From Heterobasidion occidentale (taxonomy: Eukaryota > Basidiomycota > Agaricomycetes > Russulales > Bondarzewiaceae), in contig JBCAQO010000015.1 in assembly GCA_039111635.1 (NCBI GenBank), positions 62,001 through 126,000 on the forward strand: DNA of 64,000 nucleotides, written 5' to 3'. Below are positions 29,756-39,917 of the stretch, one piece after another. A program made the position numbers and the translations under genes. The notes beneath the pieces are model-generated. The model worked only from the letters and a program-made list of their open reading frames with translations. It had not been told where the DNA came from and made no database searches. The first letter of the stretch is position 1. Every line of letters begins with the position of its first letter.

Positions 29756-30599
29756 TGTTAGGTCGGAGACCTATCACGTGCACCGATGCACGAAGGGGTC
29801 CCTAGGCTAAACCTCCACTGGTTCGTATAATCGTAGACTCCAATGGATGAAGACGATGGATCGTCTTTGAGCTCTTTCGAGGAACTCAGGGTTGCTGTCA
29901 GCTTTGTTCTCGAAGAGATTGAGAAGGTGATCTTCAAGGTCTTCTCGATGATGAGGAGGAACCAGATGATCTTCTCCTATCCAACAGATGACACGAGGGG
30001 GTGCCCAACTGAGAACACGGAAGGCAGCTAGTCCGGTGTAGAAGCGGATGAGTAGAGGGAGGGGAGGGAAGGGAGACGAGTCCAGTGCATCGTTAGACCG
30101 TGTAATGAGTTTCTCAGATCTGACAGAGATCACGAAGTGTGGGCTAGGAAGTTAGCCAGACACCAGGTGCAGTACAGAGATCAAGTGTATTACAGGTGAA
30201 CGAGCTGAGCTTCTTAGAAGCTCATCTTGGCTAAATATACAAAGAAGTATCTAGGGCAGGATTGCGATCTGGTCTGTGCGTTTCTCAGGTACTGAAGTCA
30301 ATGATCGAGATCCGTAAGCTAAGATGCGTCGTTGATCTAACTATAGTACTGGGGCACTAATGTCTGTCCACATCCATATGAAATACCGAGGCACATCGCG
30401 ATCAATCAGGAACCAGGAACATGGCCAGGAACCAATGTCTGTCCACATCAAGAACCAGGAACCATAAGTAAGTGTTCATGCAGCGAGCATGTAAATAGTA
30501 ATGAGTCATGGGGAATGGTCCGAGTCTGTAACACATCCAAAGCACTTGACCAGCCCATCCATTCACGTGCGAAGCACGTGTTAGGACGCGGTCCTAACA
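29756..30599 (-). repeat. 3' LTR of B1
   Basis: 844 bp. Both ends carry two adjacent hairpins: TAGGTC/GACCTA (29759-29773) and CGTGCA/TGCACG (29777-29792) at one end, and CACGTGC/GCACGTG (30564-30580) and TTAGGAC/GTCCTAA (30581-30597) at the other. On the internal side it is followed by CTACCCCCTTTCTCT (30600-30614), the complement of the polypurine tract. Confidence 0.93.
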
Positions 30600-30602
30600 C
30601 TA

Positions 30603-32885
30603 CCCCCTTTCTCTACAAGTCTTCGGTGTTTGGCGGGCGCACCAATGATAGGGGGGGGTTTCCTTGTGTGGGCCTCGTCGAAGGTGGGTGTTAGGACCGC
30701 GTCCTAACACGTGCTTCGCACGTGAGTGGATGGGCTGGTCAAGTGCTTCGGACTTGTTGCAGACTCATTCCGCTTTCCATGACTCCTTACCATTTACATG
30801 CTAACGCATGAACGCTGACTTCTGGTTCCTGATTCTTGATGTGGACAGACATTGGTTCCTGACCCTAGTTCCTGGTTCCTGATCGATCAGTATGTGGCTC
30901 GGTATTTCATATGATGTGGACAGACACTAGTGCCCCCAATACTATAGTTAGATCGATGACACATCTTCGCTTATGGATCTACTCATCCGCTTCTATACCG
31001 GGCTAGCTGCCTTCCGCGTTCTCAGTTGGACACCCCCTCGTGTCATCTGTTGGACGGGAGAAGATCATCCGGTTCCTCCTCATCATTGAGAAGACCTCGA
31101 AGATCGCCTTCTCAATCTCTTCGAGAACAAAGCCGACAGCGATCCCGAGTTCCTCGAAAGAGCCCAAAGACGATCCATCGTCTTCATCCATTGGAGTCTA
31201 CGACTATATGAACCAGTGGAGGTTTAGCCTAGGGACTCCTTCGTGCATCAGTGCACGTGATAGGTCTCCGACCTAACAGTGGGGATGTTGCGAGCGGGGT
31301 ATCCAGTCCAGTTGGCAGTGTTGATCAGGTGGTCCAACGCCTGCTTGTGGTATCCGTATTCTTCAGCTGTCCGATCTATCTGCAGACGAAGTCTACGGGA
31401 CTGCGTGCGATGCCTATCATAGTCTTGAAGCAAACCGTGAGCCGTAACATCCGTTCTCTGTCTAATGCCCGTGATTGAACATCCCACAATGAGATCGCCG
31501 GCGCGTCCACATTCCCAGCAGGTACGAGTGAGGGGGTCGGTGGGTGGAGAAGGCGGGAGAGTAGGTGGGTTAGGCCAGACATTTTTGGAGTCCATTGCAT
31601 CTGCAGGCCATCCTTCTTCAGTTGCGACAGGAATGTCCAGCGACTGGGGGGAGGTTTTGTTGACAACGATAGGGTGGGCGAGGTTGTCGCCAAGTAGGGG
31701 AGGGGATGGGGACACAGCAGGGGGTGACGGGGGTGGTACTGGTAGCGGCTGAAGTACCTGGTGATCCCAGACGACTTGTTCGGGGTTGTAAGGGGGACTG
31801 GTGGGCCGCATGAATTCTGCAGTTTCCTCTTTGGTAGGTCAAAAGCCAAAAGGCTTGGCGGCCGGGAGTTCAGGTTCTATGACAGTGGGGGGATCGACGA
31901 CCATGGGTTCTTCGACGTCGATTGGGTGAAAACCTTGTTCCTGTATGTCTGGTTTAGTCATAACCCAGGGCCTGACGTTATCTTCCGGGATACTTCCACC
32001 CAGCCAGTAGCTTGCGATGGGGTGAACTCCTCGACTGTTGAGGGGGAAAGAGTGAGTCGGTAACAGTCCTTTGGGGACGTATTCCTCGATCTCTAAGCGC
32101 GCCCCATTGAGTCCTATGAACCAGAACCAACAGATCGTGTTTTCCTTGTATTAGATCCGGGCCAGCGTGTTGAGCCAAACCGGTATGGTGTGCTGTTGGA
32201 GGAGAATGGAGCTGCTGCTAAATATCCCGCCTAGCCAGAAATTGACCATGTCATTGCGGATGGCGGAGAGGTTGATTAACCCTTTCATGCGATAAGAGGT
32301 GACGGTGATGTTGGCGAGGAGGATGGCCTGGGTCTGGGTGAGCGGCCCTGAGAATACTTGATAGCATTGCACCAGGATCACTTGCTGTAAATAAAAGAGG
32401 AAGGCGTAGGGGTCTTTTAAATCTGGTTGGTTCAAAATGATGGGGGCCTCGTCCTCAGCGATCGTGAGGTGGTAGATGCTGTTGGTGGTAGACAGATCTT
32501 GGTAGAGGCAGAGGTTGTGCAGCAGGCTGGGTAGGGCACGAATGCGGAGGCAAGGGTTTTCGTTGTGAACTGCGAAAGCCAACTGGGGGACGGCGAGGTG
32601 GGGGTTTGGCATCTGAGCCGGAAAGCGGGGGATGACAAATTCCGTGAGTGGGTCGGCAACATGGACACCTTCCGAGGGGATGTTGTCTTCGCTGTTGAGG
32701 TCCGAGCTTGAGTCATTTACGAGGGTGGGAGTGGTATTAGAAGGGGTGATGGTGCGGAGGATGAAGGGGTTGGGAGAAGAGGTGTTGGAGTCATGAGGGG
32801 AGGTCGTGGCCAAAGTCATTCTGATGTTGCTGAGAATATAGCGGGGGGAGTGAGCTAAGAGGAGGTGTGCAGGAGCGAGGGACAT
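30603..32885 (-). CDS. B1 ORF4: ~560-codon post-pol protein of unknown function (two stops, one LTR insertion)
   Basis: The - strand ATG at 32885 (MSLAPAHLLLAHSPRYI) opens a frame that stays protein-like down to the polypurine tract near the 3' LTR. An N-terminal Ser/Thr/Pro-rich part is followed by a well-conserved core (EFVIPRFPAQ near 32630; NENPCLRIRALPSLLHNLCL near 32520-32575; NDMVNFWLGGIFSSSSILLQ near 32200-32260). Then come a proline-rich stretch (31700-31790) and a Cys cluster CWECGRAGDLIVGC (about 31480-31525). The Cys cluster resembles a CCHC knuckle with Asp in place of His. Stops at about 32156 and 31840 are not both shared with B2. A solo B LTR (30689-31278) splits the last ~30 codons. 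The same ORF, at the same place, is in B2. No known family is recognised. Confidence 0.6.
30689..31278 (+). repeat. Solo B LTR inside ORF4 of B1
   Basis: 590 bp, TGTTAGGAC to ACCTAACA on the + strand, i.e. opposite to B1. The TSD GTGGG is at 30684-30688 and 31279-31283. About 225-250 bp are missing from its middle relative to the full 844-bp LTR (junction near 30970-30985). Confidence 0.93.
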
Positions 32886-32937
32886 TCAATTGTAGCTGGG
32901 ATGCTGAGGAATGTCTCTGCCTGATGCAGGGTGTCTT

Positions 32938-33102
32938 TTATACAGTGGAGGAGATGCCAATAGTGGTGGCAGCGTGGAGGGATCCGAGGACAAGGGCAAT
33001 GGCGATGGAGACAGCAATGAGAGCAAGAGTCGCGACAATGGTATAAATGGCTACTATGGATAAAGTGGGGTCAAAAGGGATCATAATTGTTTGCCTGGCC
33101 AT
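32938..33102 (-). CDS. B1 small membrane protein (ORF3, 54 aa)
   Basis: The - strand ATG at 33102 lies 8 nt after the pol stop (33111-33113). The product starts MARQTIMIPFDPTLSIVAIY. Residues about 14-42 form one long hydrophobic stretch (VAIYTIVATLALIAVSIAIA and following), a clear single membrane helix, with a short polar tail. A Met at 33156 upstream in frame would overlap pol. B2 carries the same ORF (54336-54500), identical at roughly four of five residues and without a stop. A pol-adjacent ORF with a membrane helix is where an envelope-like gene would lie, but at 54 residues it resembles no known Env. Its role is unknown. Confidence 0.6.
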   Translation of the reverse strand: MARQTIMIPFDPTLSIVAIYTIVATLALIAVSIAIALVLGSLHAATTIGISSTV

Positions 33103-33110
33103 GCCAATCC

Positions 33111-34652
33111 TTACTTGGTCTGCTTTTGTAGCTCCTGGTATGCTTGAGTCCGCCAATTAGAGTTGTCCGATTGTTTCTGCTGTGGCTTTGATCGAGACGA
33201 GTCTATATTGGGCTTCTTTGGTTGTGCTTCTCGATCGTTGATCGCCGGTGGTGGCACTTTTGATCGAGAAACCAGGGGCGGCTTCTTTAACTGCGTCATT
33301 CGTTTGTTGATCTCTTCCATGATCTGATGGATAGCCAATCCTATAGCGAGGAGCTTCTTTCCAATCGGATGCTTCTCGAGCTTCTTTTTAATTTAATCTT
33401 CTTCGGCTACTCTGTTGAGTTCTAATTCAATCACTAGGGCCAGAATGGATGCTTCCATTCCTTTGACTGCCCAAGGATGCCGGCGGTAGAAGTCGTTTAT
33501 AGCTTCTTGTGTGTTGGTGATGTTTGCCACGGCTTCCCAAGAGTTGTCCGATTCTGGGTCGCCCTTCCATTTGATCAGGTACTGCAAGATCTTCCATCGT
33601 CCGAAGTGTTGAGCTCTAATGATGGCTTCGACTTCAAATTCTTCTTGCCCTTCGATCAGGTCTGGAGCCGGTTTAGGGTAGTTAGGGCCATAAATCTCGT
33701 TCTCCTTGTAGGGCGTGAGTTGACTAGCATGGAAGACATTGTGAATGCGCTTCCAGCTGTTGGGCAGTTTCAACCTAAAGTTGACATTTCCTATGGTGTC
33801 AGTGATTTCAAATGGCCCAAAGTGTTTGGGTCTCAGTTTCTCTGATGGGTGATTGGTGCAAATGTTCTTCCCATCGAGCCATACTTGATCTCCTTTCTTG
33901 AAAGGCGGCAGGTCCGTTCCAAAACGGTTGTGCTGTATCCTCATGGCTTCGGCTGTAATTTTGAGGCTGGCTTGTGCTTCCTTCCTAGTACGTTGCAGAG
34001 CTTCGAGGCAAGCGTCGGCGGTGGGGACATTCGTGTTTCCGATGATGGCTGGGTAAGCTCGTGGTTGATATCTATGGAGAAGTTCAAATGGTGACTTCTG
34101 CGTGGCCGAGTGCTGATGGGTGTTGTGGGCGTATTCTGCATAGGGGATTAGTCTGGCCCAATCGTCTTGTGAAGAGCTGCAGAAAGCTCTGAGGTATTGT
34201 TCCAGTTCCTGATTCATTTGTTCAGTAGCACCGTCTGTCTGTGGATGATAGGCTGTGCTTAAAGTGGATTTAATTCCTAATTCTTTGAGCAGGGCTTGCG
34301 CTACTTTTGAAGCGAATTGGGTTCCTCTGTCCGATATGATTTTATCTGGCAGTCCGTAGTGTCTCCAGGTGTTTTCTAGCAGGATCTTGGCTGTTCTATC
34401 CGAGTTGATGGATTTCTGGCATGGGGTTATTACTGTTGCTTTGGTAAATCGGTTGATTACTACATGTAGCAAGTCGTATCCGTTGGATTCTAGTAGATCT
34501 GTAATCAAGTCCATGGTTATTGTTCCAAAGGGTCGATCTGGGATCTCTGTTGGTTGTAGGGGTACCATGATAGGATGTGTGTCATTCTGGTGGATTGACA
34601 AATAGCACATCCCTCCACATATTGGTGAACTGTGTTTGATATTCCTGGCCAA
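33111..34652 (-). CDS. pol: B1 pol: integrase and chromodomain
   Basis: The - strand ORF (34652-33393) carries the integrase core: GTITMDLITDLLESNGYD (first Asp near 34530), GLPDKIISDRGTQFAS (second Asp near 34315) and STAYHPQTDGATEQMNQELE (Glu near 34225). A GPFEI-type C-terminal domain follows. The chromodomain reads EFEVEAIIRAQ...LQYLIKWKGDPESDNSWE (about 33530-33640). After one stop (TAA at 33393-33395, Gln in B2) the frame continues as a basic, helical tail to 33111. The zinc finger lies just upstream in another frame (34831-34580, ending CAICQS), because one base is missing near 34590 compared with B2. That is a single frameshift in an otherwise complete integrase. Confidence 0.88.
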
Positions 34653-35029
34653 GTGAATTCTTGTCTGACTAAGGCTAGAGTTCCTCTTTGTCCTAGATGT
34701 CCTGCTGCTAGATTGTCATGGTTTAACTTGATGATATTTTGACGAAGTTGTTCGTTTCGGGAAACATATATATTTCCTCTGTGAAGGACTAATCCTTCTT
34801 CTTCATTCCATTCTTGTAAACCTTTCTTCATGTTTTGAGGTCCTAAGGTTTTGATTTTGGCTAGAGTTTCTAGTAGCCATTTGTCTTTCCTATTTTCTTC
34901 AATGATTCATTTCCGGAGGTCGTCGTCTATTATAGTAATGCCTCCTTGTCCAGTTGCCCTAATGTGAAGCATTCGGTAAGGGTCCCAACTGTTGTCTGTA
35001 TTAATAGCATTGATTTCTGAAAAGGGTCG

Positions 35030-36487
35030 TCAGATTTTTTTTGTGTCATTGAAAAGTTTGGGTTCTAGGAGTGTTTCGCCTGAATTGTCAAATTCCACCC
35101 CCTTTTTATGGTCTGGACGCTGTGACAGACCGTTGGATTTATTGGCGACTCCTGCCTTGTGCGTTAATTTGTAGTCAAAACGTGAGAGGGAGAGTGACCA
35201 TTGTGCTTGCCGACGGTTTAATTTCTGGCTTGACCAGAACCATTCAAGGTTTTTGTGGTCCGTCCAGACATCTATCGGGTGGTCGGCGCCCTCCAGATAG
35301 TGTCGCCAAGCTTCGAAAGCTCGAACGACCGCCAGCAATTCTTTATTGTAGATTGGGTAATTGTGTTCTGTAGGTGAGAGCGACTTGGAAATATAAGCAC
35401 ATGGGTGCCATTTTCTATCTTCGGCGACTTGTGATAAAACTGCTCCGGTGGCAAAGTTAGAGGCATCGCATTCAATGCGGAAAGGGTTCCTTGTATCCGG
35501 CATAACGAGCCTCGGAGATTCTGTAAATATTCGTTTTAGCGTTTGAAACACTTCTTCGCATGCTGGTGTCCAATCCCAGGTGCGTTCCTTCTGTGTCAAC
35601 TCAAATAGTGGTTGTGCTATTTTTGAGTAATCTTTAATAAACCTGCGATAAAAGTTGCAAAACCCTAAAAACGATTGCACTTCCTTGACTTTTCCAGGGG
35701 TTGGCCAGTCCATAATACCGGCCACTTTGATTGGGTCCATTTCTAGATGTCCGTGTGATATAACATATCCAAGGTAGTCAATTTTCTTTTTTTGGAAGTG
35801 GCATTTCGAGGGTTGTAGGTATAGATCGTTGTCCTGTAAGATCTGTAAAACCTTTCGAACTGTCTTGATATGATCGTCCATCATTTTGGAGAATACTAGG
35901 ATGTCGTCTATATAGATTGCTACTAATCCGGCATAGATGAGGTCTTTGAAGAGGGCGTTCATCATTGTTTGGAATGTTGCCGGCGAGTTGGTTAATCCAA
36001 AGAACATAACTAGGGGTTCGTACATTTCTAGATTGGTGACGAATGCTGCTAGTTTCTCGCTTCCTTCCTTCATGCGTACATTGTTATATCCTGTATCAAC
36101 ATCCATTAGTGAAAAGTATGCGGCTTCGGCTAGAAGGTCCAGTAATTCTTGAATAATTGGCAAAGGGTACTTGTTCTTGATCGTTATTTCATTGAGTTTG
36201 CAATAATCCCTTACTGGTCGTAGTTTCCCATTCTTTTTCTTGATGAAGAAGAATGGGGATGCCATATGCGACTTGGATTCCCTGATGAATCCTTTCTGAA
36301 GGTTTTTGTCTATGAATTTCTTGAGTTCCACTTGCTCACCCGGGCTGAGGCTATATAGCTTAGGTTTGAGCGAGTGATCCATTCCTTCCTTGATCTCTAT
36401 CTTGTGATCCCAGGGTTGAGAGAGTGGTAGCTGTCCCTTTGGTCGACCTTTGAAAACTTTCCTATAATTCCAGTATTCCTTCGGCAC
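35030..36487 (-). CDS. pol: B1 pol: reverse transcriptase and RNase H (485-codon open frame)
   Basis: RT reads MASPFFFIKKKNGKLRPVRD (about 36205-36265), LMDVDTGYNNVRMKEG, FFGLTNSPATFQ and the catalytic IYIDDILVFS (about 35885-35915). The thumb contains FLGFCNFYRRFIKDYSKIA. RNase H starts IECDASNFATGAVLSQ (about 35440-35485) with the usual Asp, keeps the Glu in YNKELLAVVRAFEAW, and has IDVWTDHKNLEWF. All catalytic residues are in place. The frame ends at a TGA (B2 has TAA at the same codon). The true protein begins upstream in the protease, so the Met at 36487 is only the first Met of this open part. Confidence 0.92.
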   Translation of the reverse strand: MPKEYWNYRKVFKGRPKGQLPLSQPWDHKIEIKEGMDHSLKPKLYSLSPGEQVELKKFIDKNLQKGFIRESKSHMASPFFFIKKKNGKLRPVRDYCKLNEITIKNKYPLPIIQELLDLLAEAAYFSLMDVDTGYNNVRMKEGSEKLAAFVTNLEMYEPLVMFFGLTNSPATFQTMMNALFKDLIYAGLVAIYIDDILVFSKMMDDHIKTVRKVLQILQDNDLYLQPSKCHFQKKKIDYLGYVISHGHLEMDPIKVAGIMDWPTPGKVKEVQSFLGFCNFYRRFIKDYSKIAQPLFELTQKERTWDWTPACEEVFQTLKRIFTESPRLVMPDTRNPFRIECDASNFATGAVLSQVAEDRKWHPCAYISKSLSPTEHNYPIYNKELLAVVRAFEAWRHYLEGADHPIDVWTDHKNLEWFWSSQKLNRRQAQWSLSLSRFDYKLTHKAGVANKSNGLSQRPDHKKGVEFDNSGETLLEPKLFNDTKKI

Positions 36488-37480
36488 TATTTCTTCAAAG
36501 GATAGTTTGGGTTTCCCTTTGGCAGCTTCTTCCGCAAGTCTTTGCGAGTTGGTGTGCTTTGTTTGTTTCCCTGTCTATGCCTTGACAGACTTGCTTCCTT
36601 GAGCTGGTACACTGGCGTGTGGAAATTCCGTGGTTTCGGCGCGATGTATATCGACACCTTCTTCGGAGTCGTTGTATAATTCTAGCGCCTGTGATGTTCC
36701 TGTATCAAGGCATCTAACAAGATAGACTCTATCTTCTTCAAGATCCTTGGAGGGAAGTGCTGGAAGTCCGTCACCGTCCTCCAGAACATCTTCTTCAGCC
36801 CATGTCGGAACCTTGTAATTTCTGTTTCGGGCCTTCAGACATTCGGCATTCAACCTTCGAGTTGCAAACTCCGGACTTGTAGGTATTGTCCGCGGATGTG
36901 GTACTGTGGTGTTTCCCACTTTCCGGCCTGGTACTGCTTTTCCCGTTGCACTGGTATTGAGTAGTCGCCCGTTTGCGGTACTGTTTCCATGCGCCGTATG
37001 CTTGGTTTAGGACGTCCTGGTTTTCTTGTAGCTCTTTTAGCTTTTACCGGTCCTCCTTTTATTTGGCAGGAGGGCGGGCATCTGGTAAAGTGCAGCCTGT
37101 AGGCATGCTAGTTGACTTCTGGGTTATGTTCCAATAACCAGTCGGTTCCTAAAATGACGTCCTCTTTTCCTATTTCCGCAATGTAGAACCTTGCTGATTC
37201 TATATGCGACCCCCTTTTTTTGCCTAGAACCTGTAACTGGAGGTTGGCAAATCTTGTAATGGGTCCTCCTTTAAACTCGGTGTTTTGGACCGTACTAACT
37301 GGGATGGGAGCAGGGGTTTTATGCGTGGTGATTCAATGTGCTTCTACGAAGCGAGGGTGCATAAAGATTCCAGTGGCTCCACTGTCCACCAGTGCCTGTG
37401 TAGCAGCTTTTCTATTCTTGCCTATGAGCATTGTCTTGAGTCGGAGTGATAGTGCACCATATGATTTCATTTCCGAAAGA
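36488..37480 (-). pseudogene. pol: B1 pol: protease
   Basis: On the - strand the retropepsin active site reads QALVDSGATGIFMHPRFVEA, with Asp-Ser-Gly at 37378-37386. Then come KEDVILGTDWLLEHNPEVN near 37130-37180 and CPPSC...GGPVKAKRATRKPG near 37020-37090. A stop in place of Trp follows the EVN motif. A Glu/Asp-rich linker (36575-36919) leads to RT. The same order is seen in B2 and in the fragment at 1-153. Confidence 0.82.
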
Positions 37481-37592
37481 TATAATACATCTGGATGTCC
37501 ATGCTCTTGGTCAGCGTCTTTACTGGCCAGAGGAGCGTACCAATTTCCTGCAAGAATCCTACTCTCCGCATCCGCTGCCGATGGGAGAGGTT

Positions 37593-38612
37593 TTAAAAAT
37601 TCTTCAAGTCGCTAAAGGCTCGAACCTCTTCGATTTCTTCCATGCTGAGTCCCATCATCATTTGGCGGATGTGGTTTACTTGGTTCTTTCCTTCCTCGAC
37701 GTCTTCATCGTCGAATTGTCCTTCGTCCATTTCTGCTTCGCGCACCGGCCTGCGACAAGAGGGTTGGAATCTTCTCTTGGGTCGAGAAGGACAGTTGCGT
37801 GCCATGTGCCCAGGCTTCTTGCAAAAGAAGCACTTGCCTTCTTTGGCAAGTTGATCTCTTTCCGCCAGGGTAAGCTTCTTGAGGTGAGTGTGGACGGCAT
37901 CAGCCTCCATTTCTGCTGCATCTACATCCATAGGTTCGTATTGAGGTTCCCTATTGTATCGCGGGGGTGCCCTTTCATCGTAAAAGGTACGTGGAGTGTA
38001 GATTTGGAATTTGCCTTTTCGGAGGTTGTATGCTCGGTCCCTTGCGATGCGCATCTTTTCATGTTTCTTGGCCTTCTCAACCAGTTCTTCTCATGCTCCG
38101 TCTTTGGAGGGATCTTCGTAAATTCCCTTCGCTAGCTCCCATTTGAGTCCTCGCAGGAAATGGGTCTTCTTGGTTTCTCCATCTACACCGGCGAGTGCTG
38201 CGAGCTGTTCAAATAGCTGAAGGTAGGTGTTGAAGGATTCTTTCCCTTGATTGACCCTGGCTAATTTATCGCGAGCGTCCGCTTCTTTATTGAATTCCTT
38301 GAAGTCGGTGGCTATCTTTTTACGGACAGATGTGAAGCCAGCTATGTCTGCCCAAGTGTAGTGGTTCTAGTCATTTAATGTGTTTCTGGCTTGAGTAAAG
38401 TTTCTTGCCCATATCCCTGCTGAACCTTCCTTCATATATAACAGAGCGTAGGCAATTTTAGCGAATTTATTTGCATAGTCCTTTTTCCTGGCCAGGAACA
38501 TTAGGTCGATTTCATGGAGGAACTGCTCCATTCGTTTCCGGTTTCCGCTGAAGACGGTGGGTTTAGCCATAGCTGGTCCCTTGGACTCATTACCTCCAGT
38601 ATCTGTCGACAT
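37593..38612 (-). pseudogene. gag: B1 gag: capsid and CCHC nucleocapsid
   Basis: On the - strand, the Met at 38612 (MSTDTGGNESKGPAMAKPTV) starts a capsid-like region. It includes SGNRKRMEQFLHEIDLMF and, after an interruption near 38365, FNTYLQLFEQLAALAG-type residues. The nucleocapsid part is open from 38054: basic RIARDRAYNLRKGKFQIY, then the zinc knuckle CFFCKKPGHMARNC (about 37800-37845), and an acidic tail to 37593. Two stops break it. Compared with A, the knuckle is of the same CX2CX4HX4C type but otherwise unlike. Confidence 0.85.
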
Positions 38613-39890
38613 TGTATCGGGCGGGGGCTCTGGATCATTAGGTGGTTCCAGATTTCTACTTGGTGCTTCAAAATACTCCGGTTCGGGGGAAAACTCCAGT
38701 GTTGGGGCTCGGAAGTCTTCTTTGGGAGTGGTTTCTTGTAAGGGGGATGTAGCGGGAGTGTTTCTTCTAGAGATTCTACTTCCACTAGCTGTTTCTCTGG
38801 GTAGAGTATGTATGTGCGGTCTTGGCGAGTCACGATGCCTATTTGTCGGTGATTCAGGCTTGTCAAAGGTCTTTCTTGCGACGTAGTCCTCAACCTTAAC
38901 AAGGTGTAGGTTGGGTCCTGCGTGGACGGTCTTCTCTCTCCAGGTCGGGTATTCATATCTGCTTTCTCCTTGTTTGTGGAAGAATCCGGTGAGAATTCCT
39001 GCGTAGTAGAAATGTCCCTTTTTCTCGTGGTAATAAAGTTGGTCCTTGTCAAAGTCTTCAGGTAAGTCTCTGTAGACTTCTGCTGGGTCGGTTCTGTAAC
39101 CGGGAGGATATCCCGCAGCGACTTCGTCCGTTGTTTATTCTTTGAAGAAGAAGGGTACTGCCTGTCTTCTTCCAGCTTGTAATGCTTCTTGTAGGTCTGG
39201 GTCCCTTTTGATAATTTCATTGAGGGAAATATCAATCTGGTCAATGAGTTGGATGATCTCGGAGAATGTGTGTCCCGAGATGAGAGTTCGGAGATGATAA
39301 GTTTTGTGGGTGAACTCTCCTCTTCTGACAATAAAAAAATCCCTTCAATTTCTGTTCGGACTGGTGGAGAGTTAGGGGCTTCCAGTGTGTCTTTCTAGGT
39401 GGAGGAGAAGGTCTAGTGGATGAGGACTGAGACATGGTCTCTGTTCTCCTGGGTCTTGACGAGTTCTGCCCTGATTCCGTCTGCGTTGATATTCCTTGCG
39501 AGGGTTCTTCTGAGATCGGTGATAACAGCGCTAGGGAAATCGTCTGGTCTTCCGTTGTGTATCTCGACGGTGTTCTTGGTTCTGATGATGTCGGGCTCTC
39601 CGTTGTCTGTGAGGGTGAACGGTGTCTTTGGTTCGTTGACGAAGCAAATCCCAGAAAACTGGTATCCAGTTTTACTAAGGTCGATGAAGATCTCGGGTGA
39701 ATGCTATAGCCTAAGTGTGGCTATTCCTGAATAAACCTTTCCTAGGTTTCAGTGTCTTGCAACTTCTATAGTTCCTGGGTTGTTAATTCTTCCTTGAAGG
39801 GTTCTTGCTTGGTTTACCCTGTTGGCGATTCCTAGAATGTTGTTTACCAATCTCCAAAGAGCTGTCGCTGCTAGGGATCCAGTTTGGATA
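38613..39890 (-). pseudogene. B1 conserved coding region upstream of gag
   Basis: Between the primer site and the gag Met, the - strand reads as protein for roughly 420 codons: GSLAATALWRLVNNILGIAN (about 39800-39870), SAVITDLRRTLARNINADG (about 39475-39535), LRTLISGHTFSEIIQLIDQ (about 39230-39300) and KKGHFYYAGILTGFFHKQGE (about 38970-39030). It then runs into the gag Met in the same frame. B2 carries the same sequence. Stops occur at several sites, three of them shared with B2 (near 39715, 39400 and 39130). A different open frame of 276 codons across 39331-38501 is a shadow. The function is unknown; it could be an N-terminal Gag extension. Confidence 0.55.
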
Positions 39891-39905
39891 GGGTAGGGAT
39901 GGAAG

Positions 39906-39915
39906 AGCTCGTTCA
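39906..39915 (-). promoter_or_regulatory. Primer binding site of B1 (self-priming type)
   Basis: On the - strand TGAACGAGCT lies 2 nt inside the 5' LTR. It is fully complementary to - strand AGCTCGTTCA at 40359-40368 in the LTR, about 30 nt downstream of a TATA-like TTGTATATTTAG (about 40394-40405). No tRNA 3' end match is seen. Confidence 0.62.
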
Positions 39916-39917
39916 AG

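Noticed and set aside
30026..30133. ORF fragments beginning MISVRSEKL and similar in B LTRs
   Set aside because: Present in each B LTR copy and broken differently; non-coding LTR sequence.
33102..33156. Upstream Met (33156) as start of the B1 membrane ORF
   Set aside because: It would overlap the pol tail by about 45 nt. The Met at 33102 lies just after the pol stop and is conserved as MARQ in B2, so it was preferred.
38501..39331. 276-codon - strand frame in B1
   Set aside because: In B2 the conserved protein is in another frame, and that other frame in B1 leads straight into the gag Met. The long open frame is a shadow of the decayed coding region.
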